From the NCBI GenBank assembly GCA_934663775.1, contig CAKUKU010000021.1, forward strand, positions 1 through 27,262: a stretch of DNA of 27,262 nt. The letters are read 5' to 3'. Under the pieces are notes generated by a model. The model worked only from the letters and a program-made list of their open reading frames with translations. It made no database searches and was not told where the DNA came from. The first letter of the stretch is position 1. Each line of letters opens with the position of its first letter. Of this stretch, positions 5,889-12,910 are shown piece by piece. This stretch comes from an uncultured Ellagibacter sp. (GTDB taxonomy: Bacteria; Actinomycetota; Coriobacteriia; Coriobacteriales; Eggerthellaceae). Made by a program: the position numbers and the translations under genes.

Positions 5889-6962
5889 TTGCCGAATTCG
5901 CCCTTGCTGATGATGGCGATTCTAATCGTGATGGCGATTGCTGTCGTCGTGGTGATCGTGATGACGCTCAAATTGAACCAGGACGTTCGCAACCTGGCCG
6001 AAGACGTGGAAATCGACCGGCGCAACCTCGCCAAGCTGAATCATGAGGTGGGGAAGCGCCTGGGGGCTCCACGCGCGCAGGGCCCCAGGCGGGCGACGGC
6101 GTCCGGTGCGCCAGCGCCCGATCAGCCGCCGCTTCAAGGTGATGCTCGCGCGCACGGGCCGCAGGTTGCGAATAATCAAGCGGGCCAGAATGCAGCCGCG
6201 CCTGATGCTGCCGCAAGCGCTCGGCCCGAGGTTGCCGCGGGAGCGCAAACTGAGGGCCCTCAGGGTTATATTCCCGGAAGCTACCACATTCCTCTTCGCG
6301 GAGGGGAAGGAGCGCGGGTCGGAGCCGCATCCGCTCAGGCAATTCCCGCCCAGGCGACGAATCGGTCGCCGGCCGCATACCGTTCGCGCGAGTCGCAAGC
6401 GGCGCCGCGGCAGTCGAGCTTGGCGGAGCGCCGCGCCGAGCGTCGCGCTCGCGCCGAGCGTCGCGCCGCCATGGCGGACTACTCGCCCACGCGTGCCGAG
6501 CGTCGTGCGGCAATCGATGTCCCCCGTGGGGAAGAAAAAGGTAATTGGCCAGGTGAAACAGGCCCCCAGTCCCGCATGCGCGCACAGGTGGGGGCGTCCT
6601 CTCAGGCAGGCGCTGGCTCGCGGGCCGAATCCTCGCCGGCGGCAGGTGAAGTCGCGGCGTCGCAGCCAGATGGCGCTTCGGGGGCGAGGGGCTGCCAAGC
6701 GCCGTCGTCTGCCCGGCGCGGAGAGGCGGCTCCGGGCGGTCGTGCGCGCCACAGCGCCGAAGCGGCGCGGGTGGCCCAGCGCCAGCGCGCCGATCGGGAA
6801 GCCCAGCGTGCGGCGCTCGAGGCTCAGCGCATCGTGGAAATGCAGCGTGCGGCGCGAGCGCAGCGCGAGGACGAGATTCGCCAACGGGCCGAGCGCCAGG
6901 CGGCCCGGGCTCGGGTGGAAAAAGCTCAAAAAGCCCTTGCGCCCGACAATGAAGTGGGGTAA
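5889..6962 (+). CDS. Membrane-anchored Arg/Ala-rich coiled-coil protein, unknown function
   Basis: With a TTG start at 5889, chosen because GGAGG lies eight bases before it, the protein has 357 residues. An upstream ATG at 5841 has no ribosome site. Residues about 5-28 form one transmembrane segment (MMAILIVMAIAVVVVIVM). A charged helix follows (LNQDVRNLAEDVEIDRRN), probably a short coiled coil. A long disordered Pro/Ala/Gln/Arg region holds repeated AERRA motifs, and a strongly basic Arg/Gln/Glu/Ala-rich helix closes the protein. No enzyme motif is visible. An extended -10, TGGTATCAT, at 5842-5850 could drive it. The C-terminal helix could bind nucleic acid or membranes, but that is a guess. 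Other long frames over the same bases lack the anchor and a ribosome site. Confidence 0.65.
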   Translation: MPNSPLLMMAILIVMAIAVVVVIVMTLKLNQDVRNLAEDVEIDRRNLAKLNHEVGKRLGAPRAQGPRRATASGAPAPDQPPLQGDARAHGPQVANNQAGQNAAAPDAAASARPEVAAGAQTEGPQGYIPGSYHIPLRGGEGARVGAASAQAIPAQATNRSPAAYRSRESQAAPRQSSLAERRAERRARAERRAAMADYSPTRAERRAAIDVPRGEEKGNWPGETGPQSRMRAQVGASSQAGAGSRAESSPAAGEVAASQPDGASGARGCQAPSSARRGEAAPGGRARHSAEAARVAQRQRADREAQRAALEAQRIVEMQRAARAQREDEIRQRAERQAARARVEKAQKALAPDNEVG

Positions 6963-6993
6963 CATAATCAATCGCTTCAGATGAGGCAGATGT

Positions 6994-7080
6994 GCGGGCG
7001 TGGCGGAATTGGCAGACGCGTACGGTTCAGGTCCGTATGGGGGCAACCCCATGAAGGTTCAAGTCCTTTCGCCCGCACCA
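6994..7080 (+). tRNA. tRNA-Leu (anticodon CAG)
   Basis: This 87-nt class II tRNA has acceptor GCGGGCG paired with CGCCCGC, anticodon stem TACGG/CCGTA around loop TTCAGGT (CAG), a long variable arm (TGGGGGCAACCCCA), T-loop TTCAAGT and an encoded ACCA end. A weak promoter, TTGCGC then 17 bases then TAACAT, overlaps the end of the preceding gene. A terminator follows. Confidence 0.97.
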
Positions 7081-7091
7081 TTTTGAACAAT

Positions 7092-7118
7092 CGCCAGCCA
7101 TTTCAGCTGGCTTTTTTA
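7092..7118 (+). terminator. Rho-independent terminator of tRNA-Leu
   Basis: GCCAGC (7093-7098) pairs with GCTGGC (7106-7111) around a CATTTCA loop and is followed by six T and further T-rich sequence. Confidence 0.85.
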
Positions 7119-7161
7119 TTTTCTTGCTTTTACTCAAATATAACGAATGCTCAACAGGGCT

Positions 7162-7190
7162 TTGACTCGCGTACGTGAAGATTATTTCAT
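7162..7190 (+). promoter_or_regulatory. Possible promoter of the PstB-like gene
   Basis: TTGACT (7162-7167) is followed by an AT-rich block with TATTTC (15-base spacing) or TTTCAT (17-base spacing). The -35 is good and the -10 is weak, which would suit an activated promoter. It lies 33 bases before the start codon. Confidence 0.35.
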
Positions 7191-7222
7191 CTGCCGATGA
7201 TGAATGACAGGAAGCGAACGCC

Positions 7223-8143
7223 ATGCTCGTAGAAAAGAGAGACTCCGACCTTCAAGGGGTTGTTGAAGCCACCGAGCGCCTGCTTGCGGGAACTGCGGCA
7301 TCTCGCCGAGGTGTCCCGCGGGTAGCGGAGCGCGCTCCTCGCTCGTCATGCGTCTTGCGTTTTCTTCCCGACGAGCGCGAATCGGACGAGCCCCTCATCC
7401 GAGTGAATGGGTTGACCTTGCGACTCGGTTCATTCACGTCGCTGGAAGATGTTTCTTTCACCGTGGCAAAAGGCCAGGTGGTTGCTCTTTGCGGCCCGCG
7501 AGGTTGCGGTTCTTCCGCCATGCTCGACGTGATGGGATGCACCCTTCCCGGCGCGAAAAGCGTCGACATGCGCGGATCCATCGAACTCGAGGGGCACGAT
7601 GCCTACCGTACGCTCGGCGTCGAATGCGCCCGCGAAAAGGTCGCTCGCGTGTTTTTCGGCGGTGCCTTCGAAATGCAGAACGTCCGCAACGCCATCGCAT
7701 TCCCCATCCGCCAAAGGGGCATTCACGATGAGGCGGCGATTGCCGCTGAGATCGATCGCGTGCTGCGCCTGATCGACGCTGAGCGGCATTTGGGGGAAAG
7801 CCTTGATTGCGCGGTGAGCACGCTTCCCGCGCTCGATAGGCGGCTTGTCTCCATCGCCCGTGCGCTCGCAAAGCGCCCTCTTGCGCTGCTCGTTTCCGAA
7901 CCGGCGACGACGCTTGATCGCGCGGATTCGCTTGTCATGAGCCAGGCGCTGGAATCCACCGCGCGCAAGGCAGGATGTGCCGTGGTGGTGGCGACATCCG
8001 ACCCGGAATTCGTCCACGCCACCGCCGATGAGGCCGTCGTCTTCCTGCAGGGACGCGTCGTTGAGGAGGGCTCGATTTCCGCTCTCGACTCCGTCGCTGC
8101 GGATTATCGCGCTCGCGCCTTCTTCGAAAGGCGAATCGCCTAA
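7223..8143 (+). CDS. PstB-like ABC ATPase homologue with degenerate catalytic motifs
   Basis: This 306-residue protein has the layout of an ABC ATPase and most resembles PstB, the phosphate-importer ATPase (IRVNGLTLRL, GSIELEGHDAY, VSIARALAKRPLALLV). Nearly every catalytic element is altered. Walker A reads GPRGCGSS (residues 91-98), with Ser97 in place of the Lys. The Q-loop reads VFFGG with no Gln. The LSGGQ signature reads LPALD (201-205). Walker B reads LLVSEP, with Ser225 for Asp but Glu226 kept. The H-loop reads ATSDP, with Ser259 for His. The first 55 or so residues are an extra charged, non-ABC segment. The fold seems intact and the frame is open, so this looks like a maintained pseudo-ATPase. 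No permease is nearby; a PhoB/PhoR-type pair follows. The ATG has AGGAAG nine bases upstream. A regulatory role in phosphate sensing is inferred. Confidence 0.8.
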   Translation: MLVEKRDSDLQGVVEATERLLAGTAASRRGVPRVAERAPRSSCVLRFLPDERESDEPLIRVNGLTLRLGSFTSLEDVSFTVAKGQVVALCGPRGCGSSAMLDVMGCTLPGAKSVDMRGSIELEGHDAYRTLGVECAREKVARVFFGGAFEMQNVRNAIAFPIRQRGIHDEAAIAAEIDRVLRLIDAERHLGESLDCAVSTLPALDRRLVSIARALAKRPLALLVSEPATTLDRADSLVMSQALESTARKAGCAVVVATSDPEFVHATADEAVVFLQGRVVEEGSISALDSVAADYRARAFFERRIA

Positions 8144-8162
8144 ACGTCCATCCCTTTCCACG

Positions 8163-8191
8163 GCGAGGCGGGGGCTTCGGTTCCGTCTCGC
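8163..8191 (+). terminator. Hairpin after the PstB-like gene
   Basis: GCGAGGCGG (8163-8171) pairs with CCGTCTCGC (8183-8191), nine pairs including one G-T. Only a weak T stretch follows, so it may attenuate transcription between the pseudo-ATPase and the two-component genes rather than fully stop it. The rest of the 176-base gap holds a TTGACG (8234-8239) and a small palindrome, TGATGACATCA (8251-8261). Confidence 0.35.
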
Positions 8192-8319
8192 TTCGCATCC
8201 TTTACGCGTCCATGACAAAGCTTCGACGCTTGCTTGACGGGCACGCGCGATGATGACATCACGTTGAAAAGGCCATACGGATGCCGCTGCATATGCGGCC
8301 CGTTGAACAGGATGCGCTC

Positions 8320-9012
8320 ATGATTTACTACGTTGAAGACGATACGAACATTCGAGACCTTACGGTTTACGCGCTCAAGCAGGCAGGATTTGAGGCCGTT
8401 GGCTTTTCGTGCGCCCGCGATTTCTTCGAGGCGTGCGACGAGAAGGCGCCCGACTTGGTGCTTTTGGACATCATGCTGCCCGAAATGGACGGGCTTGAGA
8501 TTCTTCGGGAGTTGCGCAGTTTGCCGTCAACGCGGAATATCCCTGTTATGATGCTCACAGCGAAGGGCACCGAATTCGACAAGGTGTGCGGGCTCGACGC
8601 GGGCGCCGACGATTACCTGGCGAAGCCGTTCGGCATGATGGAGCTGGTGTCCCGCGTGAACGCGCTGCTGCGTCGCGCGCAGGCGCCGGCCGTGAGTGTC
8701 GATGACACGCTCGCGAACGGGCCGATCGAGCTGGTCTCGTCTGCCCACACGGTGAGCGTCGGCGGAAACCCCGTCGCGTTGACGCTCAAGGAATTCGACT
8801 TGTTGCGCGCGCTCATGCGCAGCGAGGGCAGGGTGCTTTCGCGAAGCCGGCTGCTCGAGGATGTGTGGGGGGTGACCTACGTTGGCGAAACGCGCACGGT
8901 TGACGTGCATATTCAAACGCTGCGGCAAAAGCTCAACGCCGCGTTGCCCGGCGCGGACGGACTCATCCGCACGGTTCGCGGCGTGGGCTACACGATGAAG
9001 GCCGCCTCATGA
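8320..9012 (+). CDS. PhoB/OmpR-family response regulator
   Basis: This 230-residue DNA-binding regulator has an N-terminal receiver domain (1-120) with the acidic pair in YVEDD, the phospho-acceptor Asp in LVLLDIMLPEMDG, a Thr in MLTAKG and the Lys in DDYLAKPFG. The C-terminal winged helix (about 130-230) holds LTLKEFDLLRALM and RTVDVHIQTLRQKL, then RTVRGVGYTM. The ATG at 8320 starts the receiver domain exactly at MIYYVEDD and has ACAGGA upstream. An in-frame ATG at 8281 would add 13 unconserved residues. Its stop overlaps the kinase start (ATGA), so the two are translationally coupled. The subfamily fits PhoB/RegX; the DNA target cannot be read from the sequence. Confidence 0.95.
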   Translation: MIYYVEDDTNIRDLTVYALKQAGFEAVGFSCARDFFEACDEKAPDLVLLDIMLPEMDGLEILRELRSLPSTRNIPVMMLTAKGTEFDKVCGLDAGADDYLAKPFGMMELVSRVNALLRRAQAPAVSVDDTLANGPIELVSSAHTVSVGGNPVALTLKEFDLLRALMRSEGRVLSRSRLLEDVWGVTYVGETRTVDVHIQTLRQKLNAALPGADGLIRTVRGVGYTMKAAS

Positions 9013-10448
9013 GCTCGATCCGTCACGTCGAGAAAAGCCTTTCGAGCCGCATTTTCCGCAGCGTGCTCGCGTTCACGCTGATCATGCTGCTCGTGTTCGG
9101 CGTTGCCATGTCGGCCATCTTCTACATCACCTACGAACGCGATGCCGAAGAGGCGCTTTCTTCCGCGGCACAAAACATCGCGACATCGCTTTCCAGCATG
9201 GACTCGAACGCGTGCGAGCAGGTGCTTAGCCGGCAGGTTTCGGACACGTTCCGCTACACTCTCATCGACTCCGACGGCAATGTGCTCTTTGACAGCGTTG
9301 CCGATGCTTCCACGATGGAAAATCACGCGGATCGTCCCGAGGTTCGCGAGGCCGACGAACGAGGGCGCGGGGAGGTTTCCCGCTATTCGAGCACGCTTGG
9401 CACGGTCACGCTGTATTCGGCGGTGAAGCTCGGCAACGGCGACGTCGTGCGCCTGTCCGAGACACGCGAGTCGATGGTCGCGTTCTTCAGCGGCATGCTC
9501 GGGCCGATCGCGCTCACGCTGTTGGTGGCCATCATGCTGGTGTTTCTGCTGTCGCAGCGCCTGACGTCGCGCATCATGCAGCCGATCGACGCGCTCAACT
9601 TCGCCGACCCGCTCGAGAACGAGATTTACGAGGAGATGGACCCGCTGCTCGAGCGCATCGACGCTCAGCAACGACAGCTTCGCGAGCAGAATAAGGACCT
9701 CGCGCGCGCCGAGACGATGCGCCGCGACTTCTCGAGCAACGTGAGCCACGAGATGAAGACGCCGCTTCAGGTGATTTCAGGGTACGCCGAGCTCATGAAG
9801 AACGACATGGTCGATCCGGCCGACCGGCAGAAGTTCGCGGGGCTCATCTACGACGAGGCTCAGTCGATGCGCTCGCTGATCGACGAGGTTCTCACGCTTT
9901 CGCGCCTTGACGAGACGTCGTTCGACAGCGAGTCGGCGACGCTCATTGACATGCTCGAGACGTCGAGGCGCGTGGCGGAGCGCCTGTCGAGCTTTGCGCG
10001 TGACCGCGGCGTCGAGGTGGACGTGAGCGGGGATTCCGCCTGCGTCGCAGGTTCCGAGACGCTCGTTGAGGAGATGGTCTACAACCTGGTAGAAAACGGC
10101 ATCCGCTACAACCATGAGGGCGGGAGCGTGTTCGTGTCGGTGCGCTTGGAGCTTCCCACGTCCGCCGAGCAGGCCGATGACCTTCGTGTGCTTCCCGCCG
10201 GCGAGCGCGGGCGCATGCGCGCTGTGGTGCGCGTGAGCGACACGGGCCCTGGCATTCCCGCCGACAAGCAGGAGAAGATTTTCGAGCGCTTCTACCGTTT
10301 GGACAAGAGCCGTTCGAAGGAGACGGGCGGCACGGGTTTGGGTCTTGCCATCGTGAAGCATGCCGTGATGTATCACAACGGCAGCATTCGCGTGGAGAGC
10401 GAAGAGGGCAAGGGGACGACGTTCACCTTGAGGCTCCCGACGGCGTAG
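9009..10448 (+). CDS. Membrane sensor histidine kinase (PhoR type)
   Basis: This 479-residue partner kinase has two transmembrane segments, at about 18-42 and 160-185, that bracket an extracytoplasmic sensor domain of roughly 115 residues with a PAS-like pattern (YTLIDSDGNVLFDS). A HisKA domain holds the H-box SSNVSHEMKTPLQVISGY. The HATPase domain has the N-box (NLVENGIRYN), G1 (DTGPGIP), F-box (FERFYR) and G2 (GGTGLGLAIVKHA). All motifs are intact. It begins inside the regulator's stop codon. Position next to the PstB-like protein suggests phosphate-type sensing, but the ligand is unknown. Confidence 0.95.
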   Translation: MSSIRHVEKSLSSRIFRSVLAFTLIMLLVFGVAMSAIFYITYERDAEEALSSAAQNIATSLSSMDSNACEQVLSRQVSDTFRYTLIDSDGNVLFDSVADASTMENHADRPEVREADERGRGEVSRYSSTLGTVTLYSAVKLGNGDVVRLSETRESMVAFFSGMLGPIALTLLVAIMLVFLLSQRLTSRIMQPIDALNFADPLENEIYEEMDPLLERIDAQQRQLREQNKDLARAETMRRDFSSNVSHEMKTPLQVISGYAELMKNDMVDPADRQKFAGLIYDEAQSMRSLIDEVLTLSRLDETSFDSESATLIDMLETSRRVAERLSSFARDRGVEVDVSGDSACVAGSETLVEEMVYNLVENGIRYNHEGGSVFVSVRLELPTSAEQADDLRVLPAGERGRMRAVVRVSDTGPGIPADKQEKIFERFYRLDKSRSKETGGTGLGLAIVKHAVMYHNGSIRVESEEGKGTTFTLRLPTA

Positions 10449-10522
10449 GCGGGAAAGGCGGGGCGCTTCGAAAGCGCACATTTCGCCTTCATCAAACTAT
10501 GGAACCCGTGGCATGTCAAGAC

Positions 10523-10550
10523 TTTAATTGCGAACCGCCGTCCGTATACT
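10523..10550 (+). promoter_or_regulatory. Promoter for the structured RNA
   Basis: A -10 TATACT (10545-10550) lies 16 bases after TTTAAT (10523-10528). The predicted transcript start, near 10557, coincides with the 5' strand of the terminal stem of the RNA below, which supports both calls. Confidence 0.55.
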
Positions 10551-10556
10551 AAAGGT

Positions 10557-10730
10557 AGGTTCCGCTCCCACAGTCATACATGCGGTGGACCGACGTTTTA
10601 TTTGCAGGGAGCTCAAGATAGCCTGTGGAACGGAGATTCGCGTCCGTTGATGCGAAAGCCGGAAAGCTGGCTGCGAGCACCCACCTTTCGAGGTGGGTTC
10701 ACCCTGGACCGTCGGGGGCGGAGCTTTTTT
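10557..10730 (+). ncRNA. Stand-alone structured RNA, 6S-like candidate
   Basis: The predicted transcript is about 172 nt. Its ends pair: GTTCCGCTCCC (10559-10569) with GGGGGCGGAGC (10714-10724), 11 consecutive pairs with G-T allowed, and six T follow at once. Inside are an 8-bp ACCCACCT/AGGTGGGT hairpin with a TTCG loop, an AACGGA/TCCGTT hairpin, and an AGCCGG/CTGGCT hairpin. No ribosome site or convincing frame is present, and the gene after it points the other way, so this is not a leader. Length, closed terminal stem, own promoter and own terminator suit 6S RNA (ssrS), but I cannot prove the family. SRP, RNase P and tmRNA signatures are absent. Confidence 0.55.
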
Positions 10731-10798
10731 GCGCTCTGGGGGCCGTTGCCCGGCCTGACGTGCGCCTATCGAGGATTGATTTTTCGGTCTCGAACGAG

Positions 10799-10823
10799 AA
10801 GGACCCCGCAATGCGGGGCCCTT
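10799..10823 (-). terminator. Terminator hairpin of the pknB operon
   Basis: Twelve pairs, AAGGGCCCCGCA with TGCGGGGTCCTT on the minus strand (one G-T), lie nine bases past the pknB stop codon. The following minus-strand sequence has only short T stretches. The symmetry would also let it stop plus-strand transcription. Confidence 0.65.
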
Positions 10824-10831
10824 CGTTGATT

Positions 10832-12835
10832 CTAATTGCTGCCGTTCGAGTGGTTTCCCGATCCTCCATCATTGCCGGAGTCGTCGCCCGACCCGCCGCC
10901 GTGGGAGCCCGATCCCGTCGAGATGACCAGGTGCACGGTTTTGCCCGATTCGAGCGAGCTTCCGCCTTCGGGCGTCTGACTGATCACGTCGCCCTGCTTG
11001 ACCGAGCTCGAGCTCTGGTATTCGGTGGAGACGTTGAACCCGGCGTTGCTGAGCGTCGTCTGCGCGCTGCCTTCGGACTTGCCGACGACGTTGGGCACGC
11101 TGGATGCCTTCTTGCCGGAGCTCACCGTGATGGACACGGTGCCGCCCTTCTCGAGGCTGCCGTTGGCATCGGGCGACTGGCGAATGACGTTGCCCTGCTT
11201 GACCTCGGAGCTCGATTCCTCGGAAACGGAAACCTCGAAGCCGGCGTTCTTCAGCGCGGCCATCGCATCGCTTTGCGACTTGCCGACAACGTTGGGCACG
11301 GCGACCTTCTCGGCGCCAAGCGAGAGCACGTAGGTGATGACCGAGCCCTTCGCCGCTTTGTCGCCCGCCTTCAGGTCTTGCGAGGAGATTTTGCCCTTCT
11401 CGACCTTGTCGTCGTAGGCGGGGGTGCCCGCCTTCATGGTAAGGCCTACCTTGTCGCAAAGCTTCTGCGCTTCATCAGGCGTTTTGTTCGTCAAATCGGG
11501 CACGGTGACCTGCTCGGTGCCCTGCGAGATGTTCAGGTTGATCTTCGTGCCTGCGGGTTTCTTCGTCCCCGCCGCGGGGTCTTGGCTCACGACGCTGCCC
11601 GCTGCGACGCTGTCGTCGTGCACGGAGTTGGTGGTGCCAACCTCGAAGCCGGCCTTCTGGATGATGGTCGTCGCCTCTTCGAGCGTCTTGCCTTTCACAT
11701 TGGGCACAGGGTCGCCCGAAGCGAGCACTCCCGAGAAGGCGAGCGCTGCGATGGCGATGACGGCGATGGCCGCCACGAGCCCGATAATGAGCCCCGTCTT
11801 CTTGCCGCCCTTCTTCTCGGGCATGTTGGGGGTATTGGTTGCGTGGTAGCTCGTCTGCGCGCTGTGCGTTACGGGCTTCACGGCGCCTGCGGGCATGACC
11901 ATCGTGCTGTCGGCGCTTGCCATGGGACTCTCGACCGGGTTCATGACGCGGGTCTGGGCGCTTGTGAACCCGCCCGGCACGGCGACGCCCGCGAGTTTCA
12001 CGGGGCGGCCGGCGAGGTAGTCGTTCAGCGCAAGACGCATGTCGTTCGCGGTGGCGAAGCGGTCCGCGGGGTTTTTCTGCATGGCCTTCACGATGATGCT
12101 CTCAAGGCCGGGGTCGATGCCGGGCATGACGTCGGAGGGCAGCGGCGGCTCCTCGTTCACCTGCTTCATGGCGACGCTTATCGCGTCGGGGCCGTCGAAG
12201 GGCAGCTTGCCCGTTGCGGCCTCGAAGAGCACCACGCCGAGCGAGTAGATGTCGCTTGCGGCGGTGAGCTCCTTGCCCTGCGCCTGTTCAGGAGAAATGT
12301 AGTGCGCGGTGCCAAGGACGGTGGATGTCTTGGAATTCACCGAGTTCTTCGCGCGCGCAATGCCGAAGTCCATCACCTTCACGTTGCCATCGGGCTGGAC
12401 CATGATGTTTTGCGGCTTGATGTCGCGGTGGATGATGTCCTGGTTGTGCGCAACGGAAAGCGCCTGGCACACCTGCGAGCCGATTTCGGCGACCTTGCGC
12501 TGGTTGAGCGCGCCGCGCTGCACGATGCCGGTTTTCAGGTCGGTGCCGCGGATGTATTCCATGACGATGAAGTACGTGCCATCGTCATGTCCCCAGTCGT
12601 AGACGTTGACGATGTAGGGGCTTTGCAGATTGGCCGCCGACGCCGCCTCCTGACGGAAGCGCTGTGCGAATGCGGGGTCTGCGGCGTACTGAGGCAGCAT
12701 CACCTTCACGGCGACGCGGCGCCCGAGGACATTGTCCTGAGCTTGGTACACCTCGGCCATGCCGCCGATTCCGATGCGCTCGGTGATCTGATACCTGTTA
12801 TTGAAAACTCTGCCTGTCATCGCTGCGCTTGACAC
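10832..12835 (-). CDS. pknB: PASTA-domain Ser/Thr protein kinase (PknB/PrkC type)
   Basis: This 667-residue membrane kinase phosphorylates proteins of cell-wall synthesis and division and senses muropeptides or lipid II through its outside part. The kinase domain (about 10-275) has the Gly loop IGIGGMAEVY, Lys44 in VAVKV, HRDIKPQN with Asp138, DFG at 156-158 and GTAHYISPEQ. A juxtamembrane linker leads to one transmembrane helix (about 347-371). Four PASTA repeats follow, each opening with a VPN/VPD motif (VPNVKGK, VPDLTNK, VPNVVGK twice). The tail is Gly/Ser/Asn-rich. The GTG start is supported by AAGGAG five bases upstream; a Met five codons later is the alternative. It is the last gene of the fhaA-pknB operon, 75 bases after the synthase. 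No pknA is present. Confidence 0.96.
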   Translation of the reverse strand: MSSAAMTGRVFNNRYQITERIGIGGMAEVYQAQDNVLGRRVAVKVMLPQYAADPAFAQRFRQEAASAANLQSPYIVNVYDWGHDDGTYFIVMEYIRGTDLKTGIVQRGALNQRKVAEIGSQVCQALSVAHNQDIIHRDIKPQNIMVQPDGNVKVMDFGIARAKNSVNSKTSTVLGTAHYISPEQAQGKELTAASDIYSLGVVLFEAATGKLPFDGPDAISVAMKQVNEEPPLPSDVMPGIDPGLESIIVKAMQKNPADRFATANDMRLALNDYLAGRPVKLAGVAVPGGFTSAQTRVMNPVESPMASADSTMVMPAGAVKPVTHSAQTSYHATNTPNMPEKKGGKKTGLIIGLVAAIAVIAIAALAFSGVLASGDPVPNVKGKTLEEATTIIQKAGFEVGTTNSVHDDSVAAGSVVSQDPAAGTKKPAGTKINLNISQGTEQVTVPDLTNKTPDEAQKLCDKVGLTMKAGTPAYDDKVEKGKISSQDLKAGDKAAKGSVITYVLSLGAEKVAVPNVVGKSQSDAMAALKNAGFEVSVSEESSSEVKQGNVIRQSPDANGSLEKGGTVSITVSSGKKASSVPNVVGKSEGSAQTTLSNAGFNVSTEYQSSSSVKQGDVISQTPEGGSSLESGKTVHLVISTGSGSHGGGSGDDSGNDGGSGNHSNGSN

Positions 12836-12910
12836 GTTTGCTCCTTCGACTTCCCTGCTGTGCTGCGTTTATGTCTCATTGTGTGCCGGTTCGTACAAGC
12901 ATACCAAATT

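Noticed and set aside
6043..6984. 313-codon plus-strand frame and a 376-codon minus-strand frame over the Arg-rich gene
   Set aside because: The frame starting at TTG 5889 has a ribosome site, a transmembrane segment and a natural composition; the others have none of these.
10557..10730. SRP RNA, RNase P RNA or tmRNA
   Set aside because: The diagnostic conserved segments of these families are absent, and the size does not fit RNase P or tmRNA.
10625..12832. 735-codon open frame on the plus strand
   Set aside because: Antisense shadow of pknB, produced by GC-rich codon bias; the minus-strand kinase is unmistakable.
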